A stretch of DNA of 39,186 nucleotides from a bacterium (lineage in GTDB: Bacteria; Cyanobacteriota; Vampirovibrionia; Gastranaerophilales; Gastranaerophilaceae): the NCBI GenBank assembly GCA_017542305.1, contig JAFXXK010000022.1, positions 1 through 39,186 of the forward strand. Direction: 5' to 3'. The position numbers were made by a program, and so were the translations under genes. Shown here one piece after another: positions 15,081 to 23,718 of the stretch; within the stretch, counting starts at the first letter, position 1; every line of letters begins with the position of its first letter. A model generated the notes under the pieces. That model was not told where the DNA came from. It was given only the letters and a program-made list of their open reading frames with translations, and ran no database searches.

Positions 15081-16675
15081 TGGCTTATGCAGTAGAACCT
15101 CAAATATTTACACAGTTTAAAGGAATAAGACAGCTCAACGGAGTATCTTCCGGCGGAGTTATTTCAGCTGTTAAAAGTAAAAATGTTGAACTTATTCAAA
15201 CTGAAATAGGTGCTGAAACGGGGATAAAAACTATGGCAGGGAACAGAATTATATACTCCCTGCCTACAGGCTATAAAGTTATTGGAATATTTCAAAGCGT
15301 ACAAGACGGCGTAACATACAAGTTTATTTATGGTGAAAATTCAAGTAAAGGTACATTGTATTATGTAAATGCGAATGATGAACTTGTGGAAGTGCCCGGG
15401 GCGCCCGATTTTCCCGTTACGGGAAATTGTAACGGGATTACAATGACATCAACCTCTTTTGATGTGTTTGTGTTTACTAACGGCAAAAAGTTTACTGTCA
15501 GCAATACTCAATACTCTTGTATAAGTGTATGTTTCTCTCGAGGTTCGCAAGATTCTGATAAAACGCATAAAATAACTGCAAAAGATAAAGATAATCATGT
15601 GTTAGAGTTTTTATCAATGACTGATTGGAACGGTTTTTTAGTTGTTGCAGATCAATACGGGATTCATGCTTCTAAACAATTAGATATTGAAACATGGGAT
15701 TATACACATACGGGGGCAGCCGACAGCTGGAGCTTTATTATGGGGAAAAAGCCGACTGCGGTCTATTCTTTTACAGGCGGTCTATATGTGTTTACGGGTG
15801 ATGATATTACATTTTTAAGTGATTCACCGAATATATCAACATCAAAAGTAGAAACTGTTGCAGGTTTAGGCTGCTTTAGTTATCAGTCAATACTGAAACA
15901 TGATACATACTTGTTTTTCTATGATAACAAGCAGAAAAATATTTACTACATTGAGAACATTGATACAGGACAGATAAGACCTGCCGGACCTGTTGCAAAA
16001 GAAATACAGTCAAATTTTGCAACGGTTGAAAAATTCAAGATGTTCTCTTGTATTTTTGAAAATAAAAATCAGGTTTGGTGCTTGATTAATGATAAAATAT
16101 TTATCTATGACTATTTTCAACAGGAATGGCTGCAAAGATCCGAACAGAAATTAAACGCTGTTTGTCTGATACAAAACAACGTTTTTACAGGCGGTGATGA
16201 CGGGGTTGTGTATGCTGAATTTATTCAGGATGATTTTTCAGGCGGTTACTATCCTGCTGAATATGAAACTGCGTTTATTAATCTTGGTACATATTCAAAC
16301 ATAAAAAAGCAAAAAACGCCGCTTTTAATAGTTTTAAACGATAATTATGTAAATGATTTCTATGTTCAGCTAACGGTAAACGGAAAAACCAAAAACCCGA
16401 AACATATAAATATTTCATCAGGTGAAAGCGGGGTTTATGCTCATGAAGAAGATTATACGGGTGAAATTGTACCCGAACATTCTATTTATGATAATGATGC
16501 CGCTATTTATGCGGCTGAAAATGTTTATCATAAAAAGGTGGTTGAAGTATCTACACCGCAAACCTGGTACACTATGGGTATCAGATTTTATACAGATACA
16601 AAAGGACAAGGCTTTTTCATCAACTCAATAGAGCTGAAGAATATCAAGATGAAGAACAAAACGAAAGGGCGTTAA
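15080..16675 (+). CDS. Tail hub / packaged-DNA stabilisation protein (P22 gp10 type)
   Basis: This 531-residue beta-rich protein has repeating strands with Phe/Tyr/Val-x motifs (for example YSLPTGYKVIGIFQS, YSFTGGLYVFTGDDITFLS, FFYDNKQKNIYYIE) consistent with a beta-propeller. That is the fold of the gp10/gp12 nozzle proteins that plug the tail of short-tailed phages. The start is fixed by the leaderless promoter. It is followed by cassette B and three ejection-type proteins, in the order expected of P22-like tail genes. The family is assigned by architecture and position. Confidence 0.68.
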   Translation: MAYAVEPQIFTQFKGIRQLNGVSSGGVISAVKSKNVELIQTEIGAETGIKTMAGNRIIYSLPTGYKVIGIFQSVQDGVTYKFIYGENSSKGTLYYVNANDELVEVPGAPDFPVTGNCNGITMTSTSFDVFVFTNGKKFTVSNTQYSCISVCFSRGSQDSDKTHKITAKDKDNHVLEFLSMTDWNGFLVVADQYGIHASKQLDIETWDYTHTGAADSWSFIMGKKPTAVYSFTGGLYVFTGDDITFLSDSPNISTSKVETVAGLGCFSYQSILKHDTYLFFYDNKQKNIYYIENIDTGQIRPAGPVAKEIQSNFATVEKFKMFSCIFENKNQVWCLINDKIFIYDYFQQEWLQRSEQKLNAVCLIQNNVFTGGDDGVVYAEFIQDDFSGGYYPAEYETAFINLGTYSNIKKQKTPLLIVLNDNYVNDFYVQLTVNGKTKNPKHINISSGESGVYAHEEDYTGEIVPEHSIYDNDAAIYAAENVYHKKVVEVSTPQTWYTMGIRFYTDTKGQGFFINSIELKNIKMKNKTKGR

Positions 16676-16764
16676 ACCATAATGAAAAAATACATAAAAG
16701 GGGATAACGCAATAAAAACTAATACTAATAATATTCTCAATATTGTTTTAAATATTTTGTTCAT
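16672..16764 (-). CDS. Small membrane peptide of cassette B, 30 aa
   Basis: Leftward from 16764, the peptide starts MNKIFKTILR and continues with a nonpolar stretch (ILLVLVFIALSPFMYFFIMV). The promoter matches cassette A: TTGATT on the minus strand (16799-16794), 17 bp, TATTAT (16776-16771), six bases, ATG. The basic start and the shared IALS in the membrane run suggest it is a relative of the 39-residue peptide. The stop overlaps the end of the tail hub gene. No Shine-Dalgarno is seen, so a leaderless mRNA is expected. Confidence 0.6.
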   Translation of the reverse strand: MNKIFKTILRILLVLVFIALSPFMYFFIMV

Positions 16765-16799
16765 ATAACTATAATAACAAAAATCTGGGGAAAAATCAA
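16765..16799. promoter_or_regulatory. Divergent promoter region of cassette B
   Basis: It has the same plan as at 11352-11386. A leftward TTGATT/TATTAT pair is separated by 17 bp, and a rightward TATAAT (16770-16775) overlaps it. A GGGGAAA ribosome site serves the 16799 gene, and AATCAA of the leftward -35 overlaps the first base of its start codon. The rightward -35 is poor. Confidence 0.6.
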
Positions 16800-17170
16800 T
16801 GGATGATAGAGATAAATTATTTGACTTAATTACAGCTTATGGAAAATATGAAGATGCATTAGATGCGATCAAAAAATATAATCGTGCTGATACTGTAAAT
16901 ATGTCTGAAAATGAAATGAATAAATTTAGGCATATTGCAGGTTCGGCATTGTTAAGTGATATATTTACGCCTAAAGTTGTTACCGCATTAGGGAATTTAA
17001 AAGAATCAAAAGATATGTTAGTAGGGCGTGGGCTTGATGATACTTTATATGATTATGGCAATAATCAACGTGGAATTGAAATTGGGAATAAATTTCGTGG
17101 GGTAAATCCGCAATCACTTTTTGATTATATTTTTAAAACTGAAATTGAACCATATAGGACTAAAAAATGA
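16799..17170 (+). CDS. RH/LDDT/NN-core protein of cassette B, 123 aa
   Basis: This is a shorter relative of the 11390 protein. The shared core is FRHIAGSALLSD (residues 43-54), GNLKESKDML, GLDDTLYDYGNNQRGIEIG (78-96) and FDYIF. It lacks most of the N- and C-terminal extensions of the 187-residue copy, so the core is the functional unit. It carries no signal peptide or membrane span. The stop is coupled to the next gene by an ATGA overlap. The function is unknown; DUF6973-like similarity is suggestive only. Confidence 0.75.
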   Translation: MDDRDKLFDLITAYGKYEDALDAIKKYNRADTVNMSENEMNKFRHIAGSALLSDIFTPKVVTALGNLKESKDMLVGRGLDDTLYDYGNNQRGIEIGNKFRGVNPQSLFDYIFKTEIEPYRTKK

Positions 17171-17535
17171 TTATTGACAGATGCCGGGATTACGAGGAAT
17201 TTAAAGAATTTTTTGAAAAATATCCCATGAATGATAATTACTTTCCGCCGAATTTTGTTATAAACAATCCCGATTTGATATGCGGTTATAACGAAATAAC
17301 AGGGAAATTAGAAAGATATTGTAATCCTTATCAGGTTGACGGTGATATTTATATTTCCGGCGCAAGTATAAGGGGAAACTTGCCCGAAAATGTAACGTTT
17401 ATAATCAAAATATGTAATGCGTTAAATAAGGATATATACGCAGAAACAGACATAAAAACCGCAAGAATTGTATTAAACAGAGCGGGATTTAAGAATTTAT
17501 CAAATAACTTATATGTGAGGTATAAAAATGGGTAA
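17167..17535 (+). CDS. GNAT-like hypothetical protein, 122 aa
   Basis: It overlaps the cassette B gene as ATGA. The protein has a GNAT-like arrangement: an early strand-helix (DRCRDYEEFKEFFEKY), central strands around GYNEITGKLERYCNPYQV, then IRGNLPENVTFIIKICNALNKDIYAETDIKTARIVLNRAGFK, which recalls the acyl-CoA-binding loop and helix of small acetyltransferases. A clear CoA pocket cannot be shown. Such proteins occur in tail or ejection regions of several podoviruses. Confidence 0.62.
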   Translation: MIIDRCRDYEEFKEFFEKYPMNDNYFPPNFVINNPDLICGYNEITGKLERYCNPYQVDGDIYISGASIRGNLPENVTFIIKICNALNKDIYAETDIKTARIVLNRAGFKNLSNNLYVRYKNG

Positions 17536-18187
17536 AGGCAAAAAGAAAACACCTGAATACACAAGTACAAGTTTCGATAGCAGCCTATGGGGCAGTTCAA
17601 ATATGGATAAAAGCGGAATGTCATACACTCCGACTTCATGGATGAATGCAACAATGGGAACGGTTGCAGATAACTACAATAAAACTTTGCAAAGTATGGT
17701 TAATAATGATTTTACCAATGACAAAAACTTCCAGGCTTATCAGAACAGATTCAACGATCAAATGACAAATTATTATAACAATAATATTCTGAACGACTTG
17801 GCAAGGCGCGGTTTAATCAGGTCCAGCGGTTTACAGGCGGCTAATACCGATTTTGCGAATACCTTAGCAGATAGACAGCTTGATTTATACGATAACTACT
17901 ATAACAGATTGAATAATAACCTGGCAGCAATGCAAGGTTCATCAAATACCTTGTATAACTACATGACAGGTATTACAAACGCTAACCAGAATGTTGCAAA
18001 TGCGGTTAATAACTATCAGCTTGAAAAAGCTGCGGCAGACGCAAAACAAAGCGGTGGTAACCCGTTAATGGGTGGTATTCAGGGTGCAATGAATGGAGCT
18101 GCCGCAGGCGGTTCTATGGGCGGCGGTTGGGGTGCTTTAGGCGGCGCCGTTATTGGTGGTGTTGGCGGAGCATTAGCAAGTAGATAA
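17528..18187 (+). CDS. Ejection-type internal virion protein, 219 aa
   Basis: The protein is rich in Asn, Tyr and Gln over the first 180 residues and ends in a glycine zipper (AAAGGSMGGGWGALGGAV, then a second Gly/Ala run). Small DNA-ejection proteins of P22-like phages have this combination, which lets them insert into the host envelope with the larger ejection proteins. It precedes two larger internal proteins. The start overlaps the previous gene by eight bases. Confidence 0.65.
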   Translation: MGKGKKKTPEYTSTSFDSSLWGSSNMDKSGMSYTPTSWMNATMGTVADNYNKTLQSMVNNDFTNDKNFQAYQNRFNDQMTNYYNNNILNDLARRGLIRSSGLQAANTDFANTLADRQLDLYDNYYNRLNNNLAAMQGSSNTLYNYMTGITNANQNVANAVNNYQLEKAAADAKQSGGNPLMGGIQGAMNGAAAGGSMGGGWGALGGAVIGGVGGALASR

Positions 18188-18202
18188 TAGGAGATAAATT
18201 AA

Positions 18203-19717
18203 ATGGCGTTATGGGATTTATTAAAAAATATAGGAAACAGACAAGATGCGTTTGCTGATTATGCGCAAAATATGCCGGCGCTTGTGCCGCAAGATAGTAC
18301 AGCGCAACAATCTTATATTCTTCCGATAAATGACAGAATAGGAATAAAAAGCAATGTGCCTATTAATGCGCCGAATTTAGATACAATTATGGGGGGCGCT
18401 GCTCCTACTGTTACGGGTTTGCAATTGAGTGATGACGGAATGAGTATTAATCAGGTCAACACTCCGTCTGAAAATAAAGGATTTAAGTTAAGTGATGCGT
18501 TATTGGGTAGACAAGCCGCTCCTACTGATAATGTTGGTACATTAGATAACGGACAGATAGCAGCTGGCATTTCAGAAAATCCACGTGTTGGGGGATTATT
18601 TAGAGATTTAACCGCTGGAATGGAAGAAAACTATAATAATAAATTTGATATAAATAATTGGCAAAATAATGATTTGGAATATGGCAGAAAAAAGGGGGCA
18701 GCTTACCGTATAGGTGAGGGCTTAGGCTCGTTTGCTAGAGCGTTGAACGGTTGGGCTGGTGATTCGTTTATTGCCGGTACTCAGGGCTTAGATGCTGCTA
18801 TAAAAAGGCAAAATGCCAGAACAGGCGATAAGTTATACAGGCAACAGCTTAAAGATAATTACGGATTTACTGATGAACAGCTAAATAACCTTAATGGCTA
18901 TATTTCAAAAGATGATTTTAATACATTGTCAAGTAATTTGTATAAAAACCAGGCTTTACAGGTCAGACGCGATATTGCAGCAGCGACAGATAATACAAAA
19001 AGGGCAAACATGATTATGCAGGGCTTGAATAACGGAACAATAACTCCGCAAGAAGCTCAATTACACATGGCAAACTACGGTATTACATTTAATGATTTGG
19101 CAAAAAGTAATGCAAGCCGAAACGCTGATATGAATGCTGAGTTATTGCCATATAAGAAATATGCTTTACAAATGGCGCCGCAAATTGCAATGGGTAATTT
19201 GGGGTTAGGTCAGGCAAGATTAGCATATCAGCGACAACAAGATGCTTTTGACAATGCTTTAAAACTGCAAAAACTTCAAGGGGCAAATGGACTGAGTAAA
19301 GCAGACCAAAAAGCATATAATGACAATATGGGAACTTTGGCGGATATTAATGCCGGATTGGAACTTATTGATAAAAACCCGGATGCTTACAGCCCGGTTA
19401 AGGGTATAACTCCGTCATGGCTATTAAATTATACAGACCCGAAAGGAATACCGACAAGAACGCAAATTGATAATATTACGGCGGTATATAGAAAATGGTT
19501 GACAGGTGCGCAAATGTCAGATGCTGAGAGAAAAGCGTATGAAAGATTTTTACCCGCTCCGACAGATAATGCGGTAGCAGTAAAAGCAAAATTACAAGGT
19601 ATGAGAGATAGCATTGAGCGTAAAAACAATATATTGATGCAAAATGCTAAGTCAAGACAAATAAATGTTAACCAAAACGCATTACAAGAAGAAATGAAAA
19701 GGCGAGGTTTATTATAA
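18203..19717 (+). CDS. Putative internal / DNA-ejection protein, 504 aa
   Basis: TAGGAG precedes the ATG. The protein is helical and Gln/Asn/Ala-rich with a disordered start (EFMSINQV-like segments), no signal peptide and no clear enzyme motif. It is sandwiched between the glycine-zipper protein and the 826-residue protein, the usual triad of podovirus ejection proteins. The stop overlaps the next start as TAATG. Confidence 0.62.
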   Translation: MALWDLLKNIGNRQDAFADYAQNMPALVPQDSTAQQSYILPINDRIGIKSNVPINAPNLDTIMGGAAPTVTGLQLSDDGMSINQVNTPSENKGFKLSDALLGRQAAPTDNVGTLDNGQIAAGISENPRVGGLFRDLTAGMEENYNNKFDINNWQNNDLEYGRKKGAAYRIGEGLGSFARALNGWAGDSFIAGTQGLDAAIKRQNARTGDKLYRQQLKDNYGFTDEQLNNLNGYISKDDFNTLSSNLYKNQALQVRRDIAAATDNTKRANMIMQGLNNGTITPQEAQLHMANYGITFNDLAKSNASRNADMNAELLPYKKYALQMAPQIAMGNLGLGQARLAYQRQQDAFDNALKLQKLQGANGLSKADQKAYNDNMGTLADINAGLELIDKNPDAYSPVKGITPSWLLNYTDPKGIPTRTQIDNITAVYRKWLTGAQMSDAERKAYERFLPAPTDNAVAVKAKLQGMRDSIERKNNILMQNAKSRQINVNQNALQEEMKRRGLL

Positions 19718-22197
19718 TGGCGGATTATTCAAAATTATCAGATGATGACCTTATAAATTTATACAATAATGATTATTCTAAAATTTCTAATGAGGGATTA
19801 AAAACATTATATGAAGATAATACTCCTGTATTAGAGGATATACAGCTCAATGAGGACGGAACTCGTAAAGAAGTCCTGAAAGGCAGTGTTAAGAAAAACG
19901 TTAACCTTACTCCCAGCGGAATTTCAAAAGGCATAGCAGATAATCTTATAGCAGGGGTGCAAGCTCCTTATTATGCTATAAAAAATAAACAAAATTTAGT
20001 TGATGCGTTTAATTTTGCAAAAGATTTAAACGCAGAAAAATTGCAACAGGCTTATGAAAAATATCCCGGACTGAAAAAGGGTGATGATATATCAAGCGGA
20101 ATACAAAATTTTGCCGCATATGCAGCTTTGCCAGCCGTAAAAGGCGGGTTAGGGGCTCAAACTCTTAATGCAGCTGCTCAGGGCGGTTTAATCGCAGGGT
20201 TAGAGAGTACAAAAAATAACGGGTTAGGTACTCAAAACTTATCTGATGCTGCAATAGGTGCGGGCGTTGGTGCTACATTGCCGCCGTTGTTAAGGGGTAC
20301 AGGCATTGTTGCTGGGAAAATCGCAAATAATCCTACAGTACAAAACATTACCGGAAAAACAATTGAAGCGTTAACATCTGTTCCTAAAAATCTTTATGAC
20401 AGAGCATTAAAGGCTGAACTTGCCGGCAAAAGTATTTTAGGCGGCAAATTTGACCCTGAAACGGCTTACCAGCCTGTAGAAAAAAGCCTTAGAAAAGCGT
20501 TGAAAACTTTACCCTCAAAAGAGGATTATGCAGAAATGTATTCAAAATTGGCTAAAAAAGCTAAAGAGGGTATTGATAAAAAACTTTTAGAAAAAAATGT
20601 TGAACTGAACGGCATAATTAAAGAAATGCCCGAAAGCGCCTCTGACATTTCAGCGTTGAGAGAAAGTATTGATGAGGGATTAGATAAGTTTAGATTTGGG
20701 GATGTTAACCCCGCATTAGAGGAAGCAGGGGGCGTAATTAATCATGCAAAATCTCAGCTTGGGTATAAATCGGCGGACGAAATTAACGAAGCATTACAAA
20801 ATTATAGCCAAAAATACAAAAACAGTATCGGTATGGGAACACTTGACAAGGAAGCCGAAGATATTGCCTTTAATATATTGGCGCAAGCTACAGGCAAAAA
20901 TAAAAATTGGCTGAAATCTCAATTAAAAGCTGTTGCGCCGAAAATACCGACAGAAAAAAGACAAGATTATATTAATAGATTATTAGAGCAAACAGCTGAT
21001 AAAGTTGAGAATATTGATCCGACATGGCAGCAATATTTCCCTGATGTAAATTGGAATAATTTACAAGAAAGCATAGACGGCGGTTATAATGTTGCGTATG
21101 ACATGTTTGACCGTATTATGGGTAGAAATTTCAGAAAAGCTGCTGCAATTGCTCCGGAAGAAGCTATTGCAATGGAACTTGACGAGGGCTATGCAAAATT
21201 ACTTGATAATCTAATTAAAAACCCGAATGAAAAGGGTTATAATCAGGCTATTGTAGAACTTGAAAATCTTTTATCATCTTATGGTGAAAAATATCTTGAT
21301 GATGCGGGAAGAAATCTGTATTTTGAGCGTTTATTAAACGATTTTGACAATATAGACAATATTATTAATCCGAAAGTTAAGCCAGCTACACTTCATGGCG
21401 TTAAAGAGCAATTATATGACCGCGCTAATTTTGGCGGTGATAATTTTGGGAATTATGGAAACAGCGGTATAAAAAGTGTTGCTCAGGACATCAATCAGTA
21501 TTTAAGAAATCAGAATCCCGCTTATGCCGGAATAAATGACGAGTTGAAATTATTAAACTCTGTGAAATACGATTTAGGCGGTCCGCAGGGAATTAATCAG
21601 AATACTTTAGCTGCAAAATTAAGGGGCATAGGTTCAGAAGCTAATACATTGACGAATATGGATGACAGACTTAAAAGCCTGAACACTTTACTCGATAACG
21701 AATACAAGTTTTATAACGATGCTGCAAGGATTGCGCAAGCTCAAAGGGCGCAGGTTGAACTTGAAAGCCTTATTGGGGGCAGACAATTCCAGCGTAATCC
21801 GCGTTTATTAGGCAATATTAACGATATTGCAAGGCAACAGGCTTTAGAGGATTTACAAGCCCGTACAAATGTTAACTTTATGGATGAATTACAAAACATT
21901 CAGGCAAGGGAAGCATTAGAGAGATTATTTCCCGGTCAGGGCGGCGGCTCAGGGTCGGCTCAGGGTTTTGGAAACTTGTTAAGGACTTCAATTATAGGCG
22001 GTGCGCCGACTGCCGCAGCAATAACCCGTAATCCTTTTGCTTTAGCCGGATTAGGTTTAATTTCTCCAAAACTGACAGGACAGGGAGCCATAAGAGCTTT
22101 TGGCGCGTTGAATAATTGGGGCAATACTGAAATAAATCCCGGATTATATAATTTGATTTTGCAAACTGTTGAAAGAGGGGTTGGCGGGGAAAAATAA
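19717..22197 (+). CDS. Large internal / DNA-ejection protein, 826 aa
   Basis: The N-terminus carries tandem short motifs, YSKLSDDDLINLYNND and YSKISNEGLKTLYEDN, a repeated S-K-[LI]-[ST] ... L-x-x-LY unit found at the start of many large ejection proteins. A hydrophobic Ala/Gly stretch around residues 130-200 (ALPAVKGGLGAQTLNAAAQG and GAGVGATLPPLLRG) could enter membranes. The rest is helical, with another glycine-rich run near residue 733 (PGQGGGSGSAQG). No lysozyme motif is seen. It is probably the largest of three proteins expelled with the DNA. Confidence 0.68.
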   Translation: MADYSKLSDDDLINLYNNDYSKISNEGLKTLYEDNTPVLEDIQLNEDGTRKEVLKGSVKKNVNLTPSGISKGIADNLIAGVQAPYYAIKNKQNLVDAFNFAKDLNAEKLQQAYEKYPGLKKGDDISSGIQNFAAYAALPAVKGGLGAQTLNAAAQGGLIAGLESTKNNGLGTQNLSDAAIGAGVGATLPPLLRGTGIVAGKIANNPTVQNITGKTIEALTSVPKNLYDRALKAELAGKSILGGKFDPETAYQPVEKSLRKALKTLPSKEDYAEMYSKLAKKAKEGIDKKLLEKNVELNGIIKEMPESASDISALRESIDEGLDKFRFGDVNPALEEAGGVINHAKSQLGYKSADEINEALQNYSQKYKNSIGMGTLDKEAEDIAFNILAQATGKNKNWLKSQLKAVAPKIPTEKRQDYINRLLEQTADKVENIDPTWQQYFPDVNWNNLQESIDGGYNVAYDMFDRIMGRNFRKAAAIAPEEAIAMELDEGYAKLLDNLIKNPNEKGYNQAIVELENLLSSYGEKYLDDAGRNLYFERLLNDFDNIDNIINPKVKPATLHGVKEQLYDRANFGGDNFGNYGNSGIKSVAQDINQYLRNQNPAYAGINDELKLLNSVKYDLGGPQGINQNTLAAKLRGIGSEANTLTNMDDRLKSLNTLLDNEYKFYNDAARIAQAQRAQVELESLIGGRQFQRNPRLLGNINDIARQQALEDLQARTNVNFMDELQNIQAREALERLFPGQGGGSGSAQGFGNLLRTSIIGGAPTAAAITRNPFALAGLGLISPKLTGQGAIRAFGALNNWGNTEINPGLYNLILQTVERGVGGEK

Positions 22198-22198
22198 C

Positions 22199-22229
22199 GC
22201 CCGATTTTGAAATCTTTATTATGAAATAA
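22199..22229 (+). promoter_or_regulatory. GCCCG-box late promoter 4 (tail fibres)
   Basis: GCCCGATTTT begins one base after the ejection gene stop (22199), and TATTATG lies at 22217-22223. Transcription should begin near 22229, giving a 20-base leader to ATG 22250. Same box and spacing as the promoters at 9208, 12004 and 15050. Confidence 0.62.
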
Positions 22230-22249
22230 AGAAAGTGAGATTTTAAAAT

Positions 22250-22801
22250 ATGGCTTATACAGAATTATTAGAGGGAACAAAAATCAGGGCAAGTGTTCTC
22301 AATGAAAATTTCAATGCGGTCAGACAGGAAACAACGGCAAAAGTAGCACAGGCAAAGGCTGAAATACTTAGCGATGTTTCAGATTATCAGGATGATATTG
22401 ATGAAGCTGTTTCAAATATGCAGACAACAGTTAATAATTGCGTAACAAAAAGCGGTACTCAGACTATTACGGGTTATAAAACTTTTTCGGGTAAAATAAT
22501 TGTACCTGCAACAGCGGCAGAGAGTACAGCGATTAGATTAGATAAAAGGACTTCACACGGTTTAAAACTCGGTGACGGTACAATAATTAATTGGGGCAGA
22601 AAATATACCGCTCAAAGGAATACTAATTATACTATCAATTTTGAGATTGCGTTTACAGCAGATACATATACTTTGGTCTTAACACCTGAATACAATGAAG
22701 AGGGTACGGTTACGCCTTTTGTTAAAACAAAAAATCTTGATTCAGCGATTATACGGGGTGACGAAAAAAGGACAATGGCATGGTTTGCTATAGGAAGATA
22801 A
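22250..22801 (+). CDS. Tail fibre protein with gp53-like C-terminus
   Basis: Residues 1-60 include a coiled coil (NENFNAVRQETTAKVAQAKA). A trimerising segment with VTKSGTQTITGYKTFSGKI follows, then a C-terminal beta domain (LGDGTIINWGRKY ... FEIAFTADTYTLVLTPEYN) like that in gp53-type fibre tips. It is the first gene of the fibre cluster and probably attaches further fibre modules to the tail hub. Confidence 0.72.
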   Translation: MAYTELLEGTKIRASVLNENFNAVRQETTAKVAQAKAEILSDVSDYQDDIDEAVSNMQTTVNNCVTKSGTQTITGYKTFSGKIIVPATAAESTAIRLDKRTSHGLKLGDGTIINWGRKYTAQRNTNYTINFEIAFTADTYTLVLTPEYNEEGTVTPFVKTKNLDSAIIRGDEKRTMAWFAIGR

Positions 22802-22810
22802 GGGGAAGAA

Positions 22811-23212
22811 ATGGCTGATTATTATGTAGGACAAATTTTTATAAACGAATACCCGCCGGAAGCGGCGCAATGGTGCGATGAAAATAATTATTATATAGAC
22901 GATATTGAACCGTTAGGAAACCAAAGACGGTTTGAAATATTCGCTATACCAGAGCCGACACCTGAAGAACAGGAAGCGGAGTTCAACAGACAATTTTTTA
23001 ATACATCTTTAGGCTATGTGCGCAGGTCCGTAACAATGAAAGACGGAAGCCGCAAAGACTTTTTATGTGATATTCTTCCGCTTTTACAGGTAGGAGTACC
23101 TGTTTTAACTTATACAAGAGAATTAGAGCAAAGCAAGGTATTAGTAACGGAACAGTTTTTAAACGAATGTAAACAACAATTATTAATTGACTTTTACGGG
23201 GTGCAGTTATGA
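22811..23212 (+). CDS. Hypothetical fibre-cluster protein, 133 aa
   Basis: AGGGGAAG precedes the ATG. The N-terminus (ADYYVGQIFINEYPPEAAQWCDENNYYIDDIEP) is a small aromatic-rich beta module, followed by helical and mixed parts. No family is recognised. It may be a small tail-fibre chaperone or connector, inferred from position. The stop overlaps the next start as ATGA. Confidence 0.65.
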   Translation: MADYYVGQIFINEYPPEAAQWCDENNYYIDDIEPLGNQRRFEIFAIPEPTPEEQEAEFNRQFFNTSLGYVRRSVTMKDGSRKDFLCDILPLLQVGVPVLTYTRELEQSKVLVTEQFLNECKQQLLIDFYGVQL

Positions 23213-23718
23213 CGGCAAAATTTGATGAAGACGGAAATATAACAACGTTTGTAGGCGATACGATTCTGTTTGATATTCACGATGTACCTACTGATCTTGA
23301 TTATACAATATTCTTCAGAGTATACGATAAAAATAATAATACGGTTATTCCTGAAGTAGAAATAGATGCTCAGGGTAACGATACTGTTACGGTTGAAATA
23401 CCGCCGTCAATTACGGATTTGGTAAACGTACCCAGCGGAAAAAAGTCTGTAACTCATTATTACGGTATAAAGGCTTGTAATTTTCTCAATGATGTCGAAC
23501 ATACTCAGACTGTCGACGGCGTGGAATTAGAACAGGAAACAAAAATTACATTTATGCGTAAACGTGTAGAGGGTATTGTCCCACCTGACGATGATGATGA
23601 TACCGATACAGACACAGATACGGATAGTGATACAGATACAGATACTGATACAGACGGTGATACTGATACTGACACAGATACTGATACAGATAATGACACG
23701 ATAGAGGGCGGTACATAA
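23209..23718 (+). CDS. Ig-like domain with Asp-Thr repeat tail
   Basis: Residues 1-125 form a beta-sandwich-like module (FVGDTILFDIHDVPTDLDYT ... GIKACNFLNDVEHTQTVDG), similar to adhesion or baseplate N-terminal domains. The last 45 residues are mostly alternating Asp and Thr (DTDTDTDTDSDTDTDTD and so on), an acidic flexible linker. The DNA there is a degenerate hexamer array. It likely joins or spaces fibre parts; calcium binding by the Asp-rich tail is possible. Confidence 0.7.
   Translation: MTAKFDEDGNITTFVGDTILFDIHDVPTDLDYTIFFRVYDKNNNTVIPEVEIDAQGNDTVTVEIPPSITDLVNVPSGKKSVTHYYGIKACNFLNDVEHTQTVDGVELEQETKITFMRKRVEGIVPPDDDDDTDTDTDTDSDTDTDTDTDGDTDTDTDTDTDNDTIEGGT
23594..23700. repeat. Degenerate hexamer tandem array (Asp-Thr codons)
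   Basis: About 18 imperfect copies of GATACA/GATACT/GACACA-type hexamers encode the Asp-Thr tail. In-frame gain or loss of units would change tail length without breaking the gene, so the length may vary between isolates. Confidence 0.8.

Noticed and set aside
16682-16768. A 28-residue rightward frame opposite the cassette B membrane peptide
   Set aside because: Its ribosome site is 14 bases away and it has no promoter. The opposite frame has a strong promoter and matches cassette A.
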